From NCBI RefSeq assembly GCF_032854445.1, contig NC_088299.1, forward strand, positions 9,233,608-9,297,607: 64,000 bases of DNA, given 5' to 3'. This stretch comes from Liolophura sinensis (lineage: Eukaryota; Mollusca; Polyplacophora; Chitonida; Chitonidae). Shown here one piece after another: positions 47,369 to 59,330 of the stretch. Position 1 is the stretch's first letter; the number at the start of each line of letters is the position of its first letter. Below the pieces are notes generated by a model. That model was not told where the DNA came from and did no database searches. It saw only the letters and a program-made list of their open reading frames with translations. The position numbers and the translations under genes were made by a program.

Positions 47369-47974
47369 AAAGTATACATTAGTAAAGAATCCATGGTTAG
47401 ATAACAATGATGAACAGCTGCGCGTATACATACTAACCAATAGGTATCTATTGGCTGTAGGTAAATCTAAAGAACAGGTAGATCTAAATAAATGCTGTTG
47501 TTCAGGTAGATCTTGATTTTATCAGTCATCAGATGAATAGTAATTACTGTTAGACAATTAAGACGACGCAAACAAACCAAAAACTACACATACATGTAAC
47601 TGAGGCATTTCACTAAGGCTCAATCAACCAAGGCTGTAGATCACAGGGAAGTTTTTCAGTTGACACTGAAAGCAAGATATTTAGGAACAAGAATGTAGCA
47701 TTTCATAATCTGGAAGGAAATAGGCCTATATGTATACTTTTGTTTAATTTCTAGACAACAAATCTAAAATCTATTATTTCAGGTGGTCAGAGATCCACGA
47801 CAAAAGTGGCGTGAAATTCATATAAGGCAAAACCATGCTTTTCAATAAATTCAACGAGCAAAGTACAACTTAAGATCCAATTTTAAAATACAATTGATAA
47901 GAAAATGTAGGGGCAAATATGAACTTCACAAAAGTTCTAAAAGAACATGTCCGTTTCAGAGAGCATTCATCTGA
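47369..47974. other. Unique DNA, no gene seen
   Basis: AT-rich, without repeats or open frames worth noting. Confidence 0.5.
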
Positions 47975-48722
47975 CAGGGTTCGTACAGGTATATGAAAAT
48001 GAAATTCAAGGAGTTTTCCAGGAGTTTTTTTTGTCATTTTCATGGCTAGTTTAAACATACCATGGTGCAAATTATAGATTAAATTTTAAGTCTGAATTAT
48101 AGATGCTTTAATTTGCATCTTGTATATTGAATAGTACGCTTGCTTTTGCACGAAATATCTGCCCTTCAGCTCTGTAATGTGACACATTCTTTGATCCGGC
48201 CTATATATCATTATGCAGGGCTTCCTCTGGGTTAGTATTTTTACTATTTTTTTTCATCCAATCACTTTTAGACACTCATCAGATTTCGTAATAAATACTA
48301 TTTTTCTTTAGCCATACTTCCTTAATGGCCATGACTCTTGAAGGTCTCCTTCTGTAATTCGTTTTTATCTGCCTTGGGGTAGCTGCTAGAAATCAGTTTG
48401 GTCTCTTCCAGCTATATCTGGTGTTTATCAAAAGTTACATTTAGAACAATTGCCATCAAAATAATGGACCAATGATTAGCAGCGTGTGTTTTTTGAAAAA
48501 AAAAAATCAATCCTTTTTTCAACCCATCTGTATTTATCTTTATTTAAATGCAACATTATGATCAGTACATTGGAGTAACACCAACTTTTAAGTTCAGGAC
48601 AAACTAAGATTTTTAAGGAGTTTCCAGGAGTATTTGTCTTTTTTAAGGACTTTCAAGTACTTGAAAATGAAATTGTATTTTTCAAGCAAGTTCAAGGAGT
48701 TTCAAGGACTGTGCGCACCCTG
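47975..48722. mobile_element. Non-autonomous DNA transposon, hAT-like termini
   Basis: The left end is CAGGGTTCGTACAG; the complement of the right end is CAGGGTGCGCACAG. Subterminal AAGGAGTTTCCAGGAG-type motifs occur near both ends (about 48008-48026 and 48615-48632). 748 bp, no transposase. The CAGGG-TNCG-ACAG terminus resembles hAT-type elements from memory; an exact 8-bp target duplication is not visible. Confidence 0.6.
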
Positions 48723-48918
48723 TCTAATATGCCACAACATGCACTATGTCTGTGGTCAAGTTTATTGAAGATTTAGGGTATATAGCAAGACTTCTACGTT
48801 ATCAGATAGACTCGGGTACGCATATCCTTCCGGTCATTTTGAAGAAAATTCACACTGAGAAGCTAGATTTCACTATCCATGAAAAATCAGCCAAGGCAAA
48901 CATCTATGTACATGTATA

Positions 48919-49062
48919 CCTTGATATCCATGTTCACATTCAGCAACACAGATGCCTTGATATCCATGTTCACATTCAGCAACACAGATGCCTTGATATC
49001 CATGTTCACATTCAGCATCACAGATGCCTTGATATCCATGTTCACATTCAGCAACACAGAAT
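48919..49062. repeat. 36-bp tandem repeat, exactly 4 copies
   Basis: The unit is CCTTGATATCCATGTTCACA followed by TTCAGCAACACAGATG; 144 bp in total. Frames across it (179 codons, plus) are artefacts. Confidence 0.93.
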
Positions 49063-49154
49063 GGACATTCACCAACTATATAGACTGTTTGTCAAATTCG
49101 TGGTAACCTGTGTACATTTAATATCAGCTTTAATATCAGCAGGGGTTCTACATC

Positions 49155-49160
<6 letters not shown>

Positions 49161-49204
<44 letters not shown>
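49161..49204. repeat. (TA)n microsatellite
   Basis: Pure TA run of about 44 bp. Confidence 0.95.
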
Positions 49205-49210
<6 letters not shown>

Positions 49211-50002
49211 CTTCCTACTCAAAAGTATGTATATCACATCTTTCCTAATACAAACCACCACAAACAATCAGGATTTTGGCTCTGAAAGGTATAGTTTCTT
49301 ATCACTACAATCAGCAATAAAAAATTCGACAAAAAGTTTCAGGTTTTTAACCCAGGTTCCTGGCGAAAGGAGCAGGAAGTGATCGATAAATAACATGGAG
49401 CTAAATGGGAGAAATGCCGATTTCTGCCAAAATCTTCTGAAGTTCAAAGTACCACACAGCAATGAAACCATCATATCTGAAGACTAGACACATTCTAATT
49501 ATCTTTACAGACAGAATTTCTTAGCCAAAAACTATATTTTTCATGTTTTGTGATAAAATCTTCTTCGATGCCTATCTCACCTGGGTTAAATTCTCTTTGG
49601 TTTCACCTCCAATATTTAGTCAAATGACCAACGAGTATGCTGCTGATTGGCTCAGAGCAGCTGTGACATAACTTATCCATGACAGGGCATTTTCACCCAC
49701 CACAGTGGTTCCGCCTGCTGGTCACATCATGCACACGGAACACCACAGATCAGAGATTTACTATGTAGGCCAAGTCAACACACTTCAGTTCTCGTCCTGC
49801 TCACGTTAAAACAATATCATCAAGGAACCAAATCTTAAGTCAGATAGTGACATCTGTTGTCAAATGATCGTAAAAAGTAGTCCCTTTTTATTGATTTCCT
49901 GACATCAATATGTAATTAAAATCAATTATTGGTACATGTATATACATGAAAGTGACAAGTGTACACAATGCATGAGCTTGCTCAGGCACCAGCTGATGTT
50001 TC
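49205..50002. other. Unique DNA, no gene seen
   Basis: No repeat family or supported open frame. Confidence 0.5.
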
Positions 50003-50100
50003 AAGACATACTAAAGAATACTTCACAACAGTGGCCAACATTATGGTGGGAGGAAACTAGACAGAGCCCAGGAGAAACCCTTGACCATACGCATAATGCT
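50003..50100 (-). mobile_element. Degenerate SINE-A fragment
   Basis: GACATACTAAAGAATACTTC, then AACATTATGGTGGGAGGAAA and CAGAGCCCAGGAGAAACCC, follows the SINE-A body in order. Confidence 0.65.
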
Positions 50101-50819
50101 GGGAAATCCTCTGCGATATTACCATAATACACACTGGTCCAAAAAGTTAAAAAAAAAAAAAAAAAAAAAGTCCTGACACAAAATGTTTTTTTACCCCAAC
50201 TCTTGTCACACTGTTAAACAATGCGTAAGTACCATACAAAGCATACGTACATGTAATATGGTGACTGCATATCTAATGATGATATTACACCCATTCATTC
50301 ATTAATTCATTCAAGTTCTGGTGTTTGGATTTCACATTCAAATAAACACATGTACATGTATGCTGATTATATGCACATAGGTGTATATAAATATTACCAT
50401 ATGTACACATGTATGTCATGTGAACATGTGTATCTATCAGTTTCAGCATGGATACTGTATATACTTGTATATCCTTAACACAGTTCCTGAAGTCAATGTT
50501 TCTCTGCAAAGATTCTGTGACTTAGCCATTAGAACCTGGGTATTCAACAATAATGCAACTGTATACATGTACAGCCTTTCAGGCCAAGCTGGGTGGGTGT
50601 TTAATCCTAGGTTTGATTCCTTTGGCTGCAGCACAGCTGTATTACATCAGTTCCTGGGTCATAGTCACAAGGCTGGCTGAACTCCACAACATACACACTT
50701 GGAGTGAAGGGGGGAAAGGAGCTATCAGCTGGCAGAGTTGTGACTCCACCCTAGCAGTCTAGACACAGTAACATGACTAGACTGCCAGGTCATGCGTGGG
50801 GGATACAGGTCAGCTTTCT

Positions 50820-51275
50820 ACAGGAGGAAGCCTGGGGCTAAGGGAGGAGGGTGGTAGGCAGATGGGTGGGTTGGTGAGGGTTGACTGGTTGGAGATTTCA
50901 GGTGGGGTTGGGGAGTAGTTGCAGGACTGTAGATGGTGGTTAGGAAGATGGGATGGATGGGAATCCCAGAAATATAAGATGTTTTCAACAGGGTGGGTTG
51001 GGGTAGGGGGTGATAGGACTCAAGGAAGAGGGGATAGGTAGTGAGTGGGGAGGGGGAATCTGGCAGGAGGGATGGATGGGAGTTAGAGCAGAAGGCCTTG
51101 TAAGAGGTGTTCAACAGTGTGCATGCAGAACACAGGGTTGTTGGAAGAGCCGGGTTGGTAGTGGGTGAGAGAGGTGGAAGTGTGGATAGGGGTAGGCAGA
51201 AGGATGGATGGATTGAGTTAAAGCAGAAGGATTTAAGATGTGTGTTTAACTGGTGGTGGAGGGGGGTGGGATGGG
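50820..51275 (+). repeat. G-rich, strand-asymmetric region with a G-quadruplex motif
   Basis: The plus strand is rich in GGTGGG, GATGGATGGG and GGAGGG words. At 50991-51010 four G-runs (3, 3, 4, 5) are separated by loops of 1, 2 and 2 nt, a canonical G-quadruplex pattern. The open minus frame (98 codons, Pro/Ser/Leu-rich) is explained by composition. Confidence 0.75.
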
Positions 51276-52930
51276 TGGTATGAAACTGATGAATGTGTTA
51301 ATTTCTCTGGGCACGCTAACTGACACATTTCATTTTAGACATTTCACTACGCCAGATCAATCAACTCATATGAAAAAGTCAAAACTTTAAAACATTAGCA
51401 CTTAGGAAAAAGAATAGCACATTGGTGTACACTTGTAAATAATGCATAATCTATTTTCTCAAACTTAGTTTACAGAATAGCTAAATGAACAGAATCAATG
51501 AAATTACATTATCTACGTTTAATTGCCATACATTTATCATTTATAATACGTATATTTATATAATAATAGATCATGTTCATAAATTTATACCGACAACTGT
51601 TTTAATTAGTCGACAAGCTCAGTGGGCATGTGAAGTATTAAAACACACCAAAAAGTTTATTTTAAACTGAAAATGTAACCACAAACTTGTTACAAAACGT
51701 TGCTAAAATTTTACACAACCATAAACAGATATTGCTAAAGATAAACTCTCAGTTAACTTGGGATGTCCAAATCTGGAGGTGGACAGAAATAAATTTTACA
51801 GCAATTGATATGATCAATGTCACCTTAAAAAGTGATAATAATTAATTTAGAATTTTTATAATGTTGCAACTTCCTTCAACATAAATAGGTGAGTAAATCT
51901 GTCAACAAACAAGATCTGTGGTTTTTATATGTTTACAGAGTGATGTATTAAACACTATTTCTAGCATAATTAGTGGACAGAAAATATCACCCACAAAATT
52001 ATATCACTTCCATATTTTGTTTGTATCGAACAATTTGCAGGTATGTTTACACACACAAAATTTCTGTGAGAGTGTCTTTTCAATTTTATGCACAACCACA
52101 ACAAACTTACATGTTTTCTTCTGATGCAAATAAAATAAAATCTAAACTTGTTGATTATAAGTTATAAAAAAAAATCAAACTAAAAAAAAAAATATTTACA
52201 TATTCTTAACATTTATATATCAACTACTTCAATAATATGTATGAACCAGCTGTGTGTTGTGGTCTTAACACAAATTCTACAAGCTGTGACCCCCTCCACC
52301 TGAGCCTCACAAGAAACACCATGTTCCTAATGTCTTTAGTGCATAAAGTGTCAGAGATCTGACAGGCCAGGTCATAATTAATCCAAACGCAGAGTGGGGC
52401 ACTAGGAATGTGGTAACTAATTTGTCAGACACTGAGGCTGACTAAAAAGTCACATATGGAACTTGTAATGCCTGAAAGGGGGTAAAACCACAGCAGAGTT
52501 GGGGTATTAATTAGAGAGTAACAGAGAGGGCTGAAAGCCACAAGGCAGAAACCACAGGAAGAAAATTACTGCCAGCTTCTCTGCTGCTTGCTATTTTGTT
52601 GTTTGTTTTTTTTTGTTTTCATGAGAGGGGCTGCCACAGCGAAGATTGTGGCTGGGGTAATAGGACTGTTTATAAACTGCACGAAAAGAAACCAAGATAG
52701 ACAGATTCATACATGTACATATAGATATATTCATAAAAACATGTACAAGGAAATCAACAAATGAGGTGCGTGGTCAGAAAAATGGCCGTCCAACCAATAG
52801 AGGAAAATAAATTTTGTGTTCTACACTGATACAGTCTTTAAGGCAATTCCCCGCCCACAAGAATGGACAATTAACCTTTTGTAATGTCTACTATTACATG
52901 TTATGTTCAAGCTAGTTGTTGATTTAACTT
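51276..52930. other. Unique AT-rich DNA, no gene seen
   Basis: AT-rich with a long A-tract near 52166-52192. A slightly GC-richer part at 52260-52680 shows no recognisable feature. Confidence 0.5.
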
Positions 52931-52940
52931 TTATCCAATG

Positions 52941-53309
52941 GACTGGCCCCAATAGCCACCCCGACAGTTGGTAGAGCGTCCGCTTTGGGAGCAGTAGAAG
53001 CAGGGTCAATCCTGGATCGAGTCACACCTAAGACTTTCAAAGAGGAAGTTGTAACTTCCTTGCTTGGTGTTCAGCATGAAGGGAACAGTACAACGACTGG
53101 CTGACCGGTATCAGTATAATGGCTCGGGTGGGGCGGCTTACTTGCTTTCGGTAAGTCGTCTCAGTGAAGCAACACCAGATAAAAGAGCAGTGCAAATTCG
53201 TCCTGCAAGAAGGAGGCACATCACATGCACTCTAAGGATTCCTTCGTCGTCATATGACTGAAAAATTGTTAAGTACTACATTAAACCCCAAGCACTCAAT
53301 CACTCACTA
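52941..53309 (+). mobile_element. SINE-B, full length, with 10-bp target-site duplication
   Basis: The tRNA-like head (GACAGTTGGTAGAGCGTCCG; B box AGGGTCAATCCTGG) is followed by the SINE-B body and the tail ACCCCAAGCACTCAATCACT. TTATCCAATG is duplicated at 52931-52940 and 53310-53319. At 369 bp this is the reference SINE-B copy in the window. Confidence 0.92.
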
Positions 53310-53689
53310 TTATCCAATGAAGTCACAAGACAACAATGCAATTTTGTTGATAATATCCTTAACATCTTGCATACTTGTTAAAGTGCAATTGAAAGCCTTG
53401 ATCATGACATATACAGTCCTAGAGACAATGTTATAACTGATGAAGCAAATTCAGAGACTTTACGGCCCATTCCAAAATTGTATAACTGCGAACAAAATTT
53501 TTTATCCACATAGGACAATATTTGACATGGTTATTCCTCGGTAACTGAAGCAAGACAGACAGATGCACTGACCAAAATTAAAAGCTTGGAATCTAAAGGA
53601 AAGAATATGTGACAAGTTGAATATGCACAACATGGTTTCTGTTTCCATAAACTATATAATTGTATTTTAAGTAAATATACTGTAAAGGA

Positions 53690-53890
53690 CCTAAGATGTC
53701 GCCCACGATTAAGTCGCCCATGACTGATTCACACATTTTGCCTGATTCTAAGAGTTCTACTGATCTTAGAAAGGTATTTAGAGGGTCATTTGGAAAGTAG
53801 GATAATATCCTCCTGAAGAAGTTTCAGCACAAAAAGTAAGATGTTATGGCATTTATTGGCCTCTAAAAATGAAATCTTTAAGTTATTTAC
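53690..53890 (+). mobile_element. MITE-2 copy, diverged
   Basis: CACATTTTGCCTGATTCTAA, GATCTTAGAAAGGTATTTAG and TTCAGCACAAAAAGTAAGAT align in order with 55046-55254 and 31040-31210. Terminal repeats are not preserved. Confidence 0.6.
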
Positions 53891-54655
53891 AAGTTCAGTA
53901 TTGTTGATTTGCAGTTGAGACCATGCTGTATCTCTAACAAACAATGTTCATGGTATCTCCACAAGTGTGCCTATGACTACACACACTGGACCATGAAATT
54001 CTTTTGTTAGAGATTCAAAATGGCCATAAGTGTGAGTGATCTATAAGATATATGACAATTTGTAATGTGACATCCATGCATGTAATGCAACAAATCAAAA
54101 TTTCCAAGCACACACGATCATGCCATAACATAAATAACGGGTACATATTACATGTTGGGGAAAAACCTTTTCAAGCATATCTCTTGACAGAAATGGATAA
54201 TCAAAGGCTGTACAAACCTAATAAAGTTGTCAGAGCAAGCTCCTACCCTATCAATCATGGTTTTTGACAGCTGAAGCCTTGTTTCCAGGAAGACTAAGAG
54301 TTATCTCCCTGGAATATTCTACTGTCCTGATCACTATTCTCCTCCATTTTAATACAGTTTTACTGTGAATTTGAAACCTTTTGGTCAATATTAATGCAAC
54401 CTGCATTGTACATGTATCAATGGACAAGGGTATGAGATGAGGGGTAAAACATTTCACTTATACGCAAAACATGTACAATGACAATCTGATTTATAGCTCG
54501 GGAAACTTTGATGGGAGGGGCTATTGGGAAAGGAAAGAGGACAAAGGTGTTAAACAGCACATATTATTCTTTAAAATGAATCTTGGTAGAACTAATTTCA
54601 AAGAAGGCTCTTGTATGTAACTCTAGATTCAATGGTCAAGGGTCTGGTAGCTGCA
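53891..54655. other. Unique DNA, no gene seen
   Basis: No repeat family or supported open frame. Confidence 0.5.
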
Positions 54656-54988
54656 GTGAGTGAGTGCTTGGGGTTTAACACGCACTTAACAATTTCTCGG
54701 TCATATGACGACCAAGGAATCCTTAGAGTGCATGTAATGTGCTGCCTTCTTGTTGCAGGACGGATTTCCACCGCTCTTTTATCTAGTGCTGCTTCACTGA
54801 AGACAAATCAGCTGTGCCATTATAATGATATGGGTCAACCAGTCATTGCACTATCCCCTTCATGCTGAACACCAACCAAGGGTTACAACTTCCTCTTTTA
54901 AAGTGTTAGGTGTGACTCGACCCAGGATTGACACTGGATCTACCACTACCGCAGTGGATGTTCTACCAACTGTGCTATCGGGGCCGGT
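54656..54988 (-). mobile_element. SINE-B, near full length including head
   Basis: It runs from the GTGAGTGAGTGCTTGGGGTT tail through TCTCGGTCATATGACGACCA and TTATCTAGTGCTGCTTCACT to the head complement ACCAACTGTGCTATCGGGGC. The A and B boxes are both recognisable on the minus strand. Confidence 0.88.
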
Positions 54989-55045
54989 CTGACACCTTAC
55001 ATGTAAGTTACATAAATACATGCATGTAATTTCACATGATTCACA

Positions 55046-55254
55046 CGATCATAAATTTCGTCCATGACAAACCTGCCCATTTTTCTGAATTCTGAGAGTT
55101 CTATTGACTTCAGAAAGGTGTTCGAGGTTTGTGTACAACATAGAATGATATTCTACTGGAAAATTTTAATTTTCAGCACCAAAAATAATATTTTGTGACA
55201 TTTATTTGCCTCTAAAAATGCACTTTTGTGGGTTGGATTTTAGGTCATTTAGGG
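55046..55254 (+). mobile_element. MITE-2 copy
   Basis: It contains TTTTCAGCACCAAAAATAAT, TTTATTTGCCTCTAAAAATG and the terminus GTCATTTAGGG, matching 47185-47368 in inverse orientation. The left terminus is eroded. Confidence 0.7.
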
Positions 55255-56836
55255 TAATCGTAACGCCCTTTTTTTTGGCTTTTGTACAACAGGCAGTACA
55301 GAATGTGAACAAAAGGGTCATCAGTAGTTGAAACATCCAGTTAATTACAGGTATTTACCTAACACCTGTATTCACAAGCTTAGCTCTCTACAAGCCCACA
55401 ACCTGAGGGTAGTATGCCTATGGTGCAGTTATTCAATGACATGGTTTGCTGCTCACGATATCAATATTACCACATCGCTGAGTAAATTGTTGCATGGCAG
55501 CTAGGTGAATGGGGGTAGAATGCTAGACGCCTGCTGCAAGTCTGCTAGTGGTGAGCTGGTGACATCTTGCTGATCGCCTTTACCCTGGATGATATTCTTC
55601 AGGCGTAAACAGTAAAAAAGTTTCATCACCAACCTGTAACTCTTTAAAACTATGTGAAGCTTTCGACCAGGTCATTTCTGCACATGTACATGTAGCCTCA
55701 AGTTTCTTCTGTCAAAGACGTGTGCACTTAAGGGCTGCTACGTTTCTACCAACTGTTTCTCACTTCTACATGTTTTCCATCAGCTGATATTTAATGAATA
55801 ATTAACTCACTTTTCTTTAATGATTTCAGGTGTAAATAATCTAAATGGTCATGGGGGGAGTAAAAGCATGCCAGACAGACAAAAACTGTCACATATGGGC
55901 ATAACAATCTTAATTGTTTTAAAAGTAGAAGAAATCTTTTGTCTTTTTGTCATACGAGAAGACAAAAATAAAATTTGAAAATCATCCAATATGTGGAAAT
56001 ATATATTTTGTGGGGAAAAATAGGTAAAATCATAAAATTCATAAAGATTGTACAAAATAACAAGGTGGATTTTTATTTTCAGTCAATTTTTTTTTATTTT
56101 TAAGTGTCAGTTCTCTTGTGTACACAATATAACACGGATGTCACCTAAATCTCTGTGAACAATGGGACATTATATGTCACCATCAGGATAAAGACTTCAA
56201 TCAACTCTTGAGGAAGAGATGGTCATAGTACAACGCACAAGTTCAGGTCCCCCACACATCCACTGGCTAAGCACTACATAACTCTTGACACAAATATGAC
56301 GGCCGATTTAAAACTGTACACCAAAAGAAAGAGAGCACAACAATTGTGCACTATCATTATGAAAAGATGACTATCTGATGACTTTCTCCTGCTGAAAGCT
56401 TTTCTTTGATGTTTCTGATATTTCCCAAGAACCCACTTCTTGCTTAAAATATACCTTCTATCTCGATCTATAGTGTTGCTCAGTGCCCAAAACCAGCCTT
56501 AGCAGAGTTGATTTGGGGGCAGTTGCTGGGGCATGCCTAGGTTAGCAACAGATTTGGAAGTAACCTGATCTGCCTATTGTTTATAGAAGCTGTGCTCAGG
56601 TTTGATGTGAATTTGGGGCAGCCATGCAGACCCACAGGGTGTAGCAGAGCCTGTCAGCTCAAACAGTGGGTTGGTAAACAAGAGGCCAGACTATGGTCTG
56701 ATGGCTGGGGTGTAAACCAGACCTGTATAGACTGATGTGTGTATGTACTAGACCAATGTTCTCAGGTCAGACTGGCTCCATGGCTTGACATCAGCATACA
56801 TGTACCAGTACACTGATCACACCTACATCTCCATAC

Positions 56837-56837
<1 letters not shown>
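55255..56837. other. Unique DNA, no gene seen
   Basis: AT-rich, with a moderately GC-rich part at 56460-56800. No supported feature. Confidence 0.5.

Positions 56838-56893
<56 letters not shown>
56838..56893. repeat. (TA)n microsatellite
   Basis: TA run of about 55 bp directly abutting MITE-1 copy D. Confidence 0.95.
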
Positions 56894-56897
<4 letters not shown>

Positions 56898-56901
56898 TAT
56901 A

Positions 56902-57082
56902 CCCTAACTTTTCAACCATGATTTGGCAAATGAATGGTGTAACTTTCAATGTGCTTTATGCACCTTTGAAACTTGAATTTGGAGAAGAAACTACATTGGT
57001 TGGATTAACCAATTTCATGGTTTCACAAGAAGTATAATTTTATGTCTACACAGAATAATACTCATAGAATACTCTTGCAACA
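56902..57082 (+). mobile_element. MITE-1 copy D
   Basis: It begins CCCTAACTTTTCAACC and contains GAAACTACATTGGTTGGATT, TTTCATGGTTTCACAAGAAG and TCTACACAGAATAATACTCA, in the same order as copies A-C. The right inverted repeat is not recognisable. Confidence 0.68.
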
Positions 57083-59145
57083 ACATTGCCTTTCTTATGA
57101 CATTTTCTTATCCACAAGGAAACTCAAAGTAACCTGCCAGACATTGGAATTCTTGTATATGGAACATTAATGCTGGAAAAGTAAATTGCCTCATATCTGT
57201 ATGGACGATATTATGTCCAGGTATTAAAAACTCATTTTTATCAAAATAAATACACACAGTAATCGATTTGCTTCACAAGAAAACCTTCAATAATTAACGA
57301 AAAAGTGCTTCCAAATACTAATGTATTGTATTAAAGCAATTAAAGCTGTCAAGACCCTTCTTTTCTTCATGCCAGGTGCTTGGAACTGGCTTTAAACAAT
57401 GTGATATATATGTACAGTAGTGTAAGTAAATAGATTTTGATTGTGATCAGTCTGTACATTTGTATCTTTGTTTCTTATACTTCCACAGCAACACGCACAT
57501 GCTGAAGCAATTAAGATTTATTCTTAATCTTTCATTTGTGCTTTAAAAATAATAGTGTGCTGCTTTCTTTCTGAGTTCTTCTGTCCACAATACATCAAAA
57601 AAAGATACAGAGTAGATGATGATTAGCTGACACAGGAGTTCAGGGATCATGGGTTAAAGAATCTAATATTGATCACACTTGAATACATAATGAATAAATC
57701 ACCTAAAAACTTTAATTCACCTCAGCCTACATAGACCGAATGGTCGATTTCACACTGCAGCAAACTTACAAGTCAGCATCCCTTTGTTAACAGGAAATTT
57801 GTTTTTGTAACTTGAATGTAGTATCTGATGATTATACATGTAAGATGTAATATATTACAACCAGAGATGCTTCTTAAACTGAAGTGCCTATTATCTGTAC
57901 TTAGATAATAATGTCCTACAAGAAAACTTTGTCAAACGTACCAAAATTTTATCAGCAATGTGAGTTTTTTGCTTATATGACAGCTGTCAGGTTTAAGTTA
58001 AGGACAACTGGTTCCACCCATTTTAGACATTGCCACAATTCACCTAGTAACGACAAATCTCCTGACACAAAAACTAAACTAAGAGCAACTGGACCTGAGC
58101 CTGGAACCTCACTGACATTACACATCCTCATCAACGGTCAGCATGAACTCCTATGACACTTTCAGCCTATCCCCAATTAAAAGCGCCACTGTTGACTTCA
58201 TTTCTCTGCCATGTGTTATGGATTAACGTCAATCTGTATTTTTGGTAAAATATTTATGGTTCCTCGCAAATGATTTGCAGTTGACTTTGATTACTGGTAT
58301 TCTCTTTCTTTCTGCACAAAATTTTCAGAATTTTCACAGTTAATTTTCCAATGGAAGGGTTGTCGATTTCAAAGGCCACAGACATCAATGTGTACTGTTA
58401 TTATACTGTTATTTACATGATTACTTAATGAATTCTTGAGTCGATGGGCTACATTTCTTGTCCCAGCACAGGAAGAGACTGTATTAAATTTGGGCACTGA
58501 GAGAAGGATTTCAATATGTTTTCTTAATATCTTGCTGTAGATTTGTTTAAAATAAACCCAGTAGCAGGAATTATAATGTAATCTTATATTGATCATACTA
58601 AATATCAAAATCTGTCACCAAAAACCATACAACCAATATACTTCATCGTTGGCATATAGGGCTATGAAATTTAAGGGACCTTTTGTCTTCTTGAAAGTTG
58701 GATATTGTGGAAAAGCATCTAAAAATTTTTCAATTTTTATCGAATTTCAAATTAAGAATCATGGGCTAGAATACCAGGAAATAAAAATTTAGTCACATTA
58801 ACACCAATCGCCGTAATAATTAGCACAAAAATCTTCATGAATGAGTTTTAACGCCCAAAGTGCACAAAAACATTATGAACCATAGATAGATCTTGGGTTA
58901 GAAGAATGGAATAGAATGTATAACATAACCAAAATAAGTCCTAGAAAATTCCACAGCGTGAAGATCTTTTAGATCACGACGACGGTGTCGTCTTCAAACT
59001 GTATGGCCGATATTACAACAACAACAACAAATGGACTGGAAACTTCTACTCACTGTTTGGTTACTCATTAAGACAGAGACATCTACAGGTATACACCAAT
59101 GGAATACGTGACAAAACGAGAGTACAGTTCTTCTATGTTACTCAC
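57083..59145. other. Unique DNA, no gene seen
   Basis: AT-rich with short frames of at most 81 codons. No similarity recognised. Confidence 0.5.
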
Positions 59146-59330
59146 CAGAGGCCACCTTCCCGCCGAGTTACAATCTTGAAGGCTGTCAAGGTGCCAACTT
59201 TTGCTCTCTCCTCTCCCATCCAAGCGTGACAGCATTGACCTACATGTGCGCACGGCGTGCTCACATAAAGGTCACCGACTGACACGATTTTCAAGGCAAC
59301 CTCAGCAATCTACGACGGCCATCTTGTACT
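59146..59330 (-). promoter_or_regulatory. Candidate untranslated first exon and promoter on the Pax strand
   Basis: On the minus strand a GC-richer block carries ACAAGATGGCCGTC (YY1/initiator-like, about 59310-59325) and ends at a good donor, GGCCTCTG/GTGAGTAA (59146/59145). The Pax leader exon at 20337 needs an upstream donor. The link is inference only; the implied intron would be about 39 kb. Confidence 0.25.
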
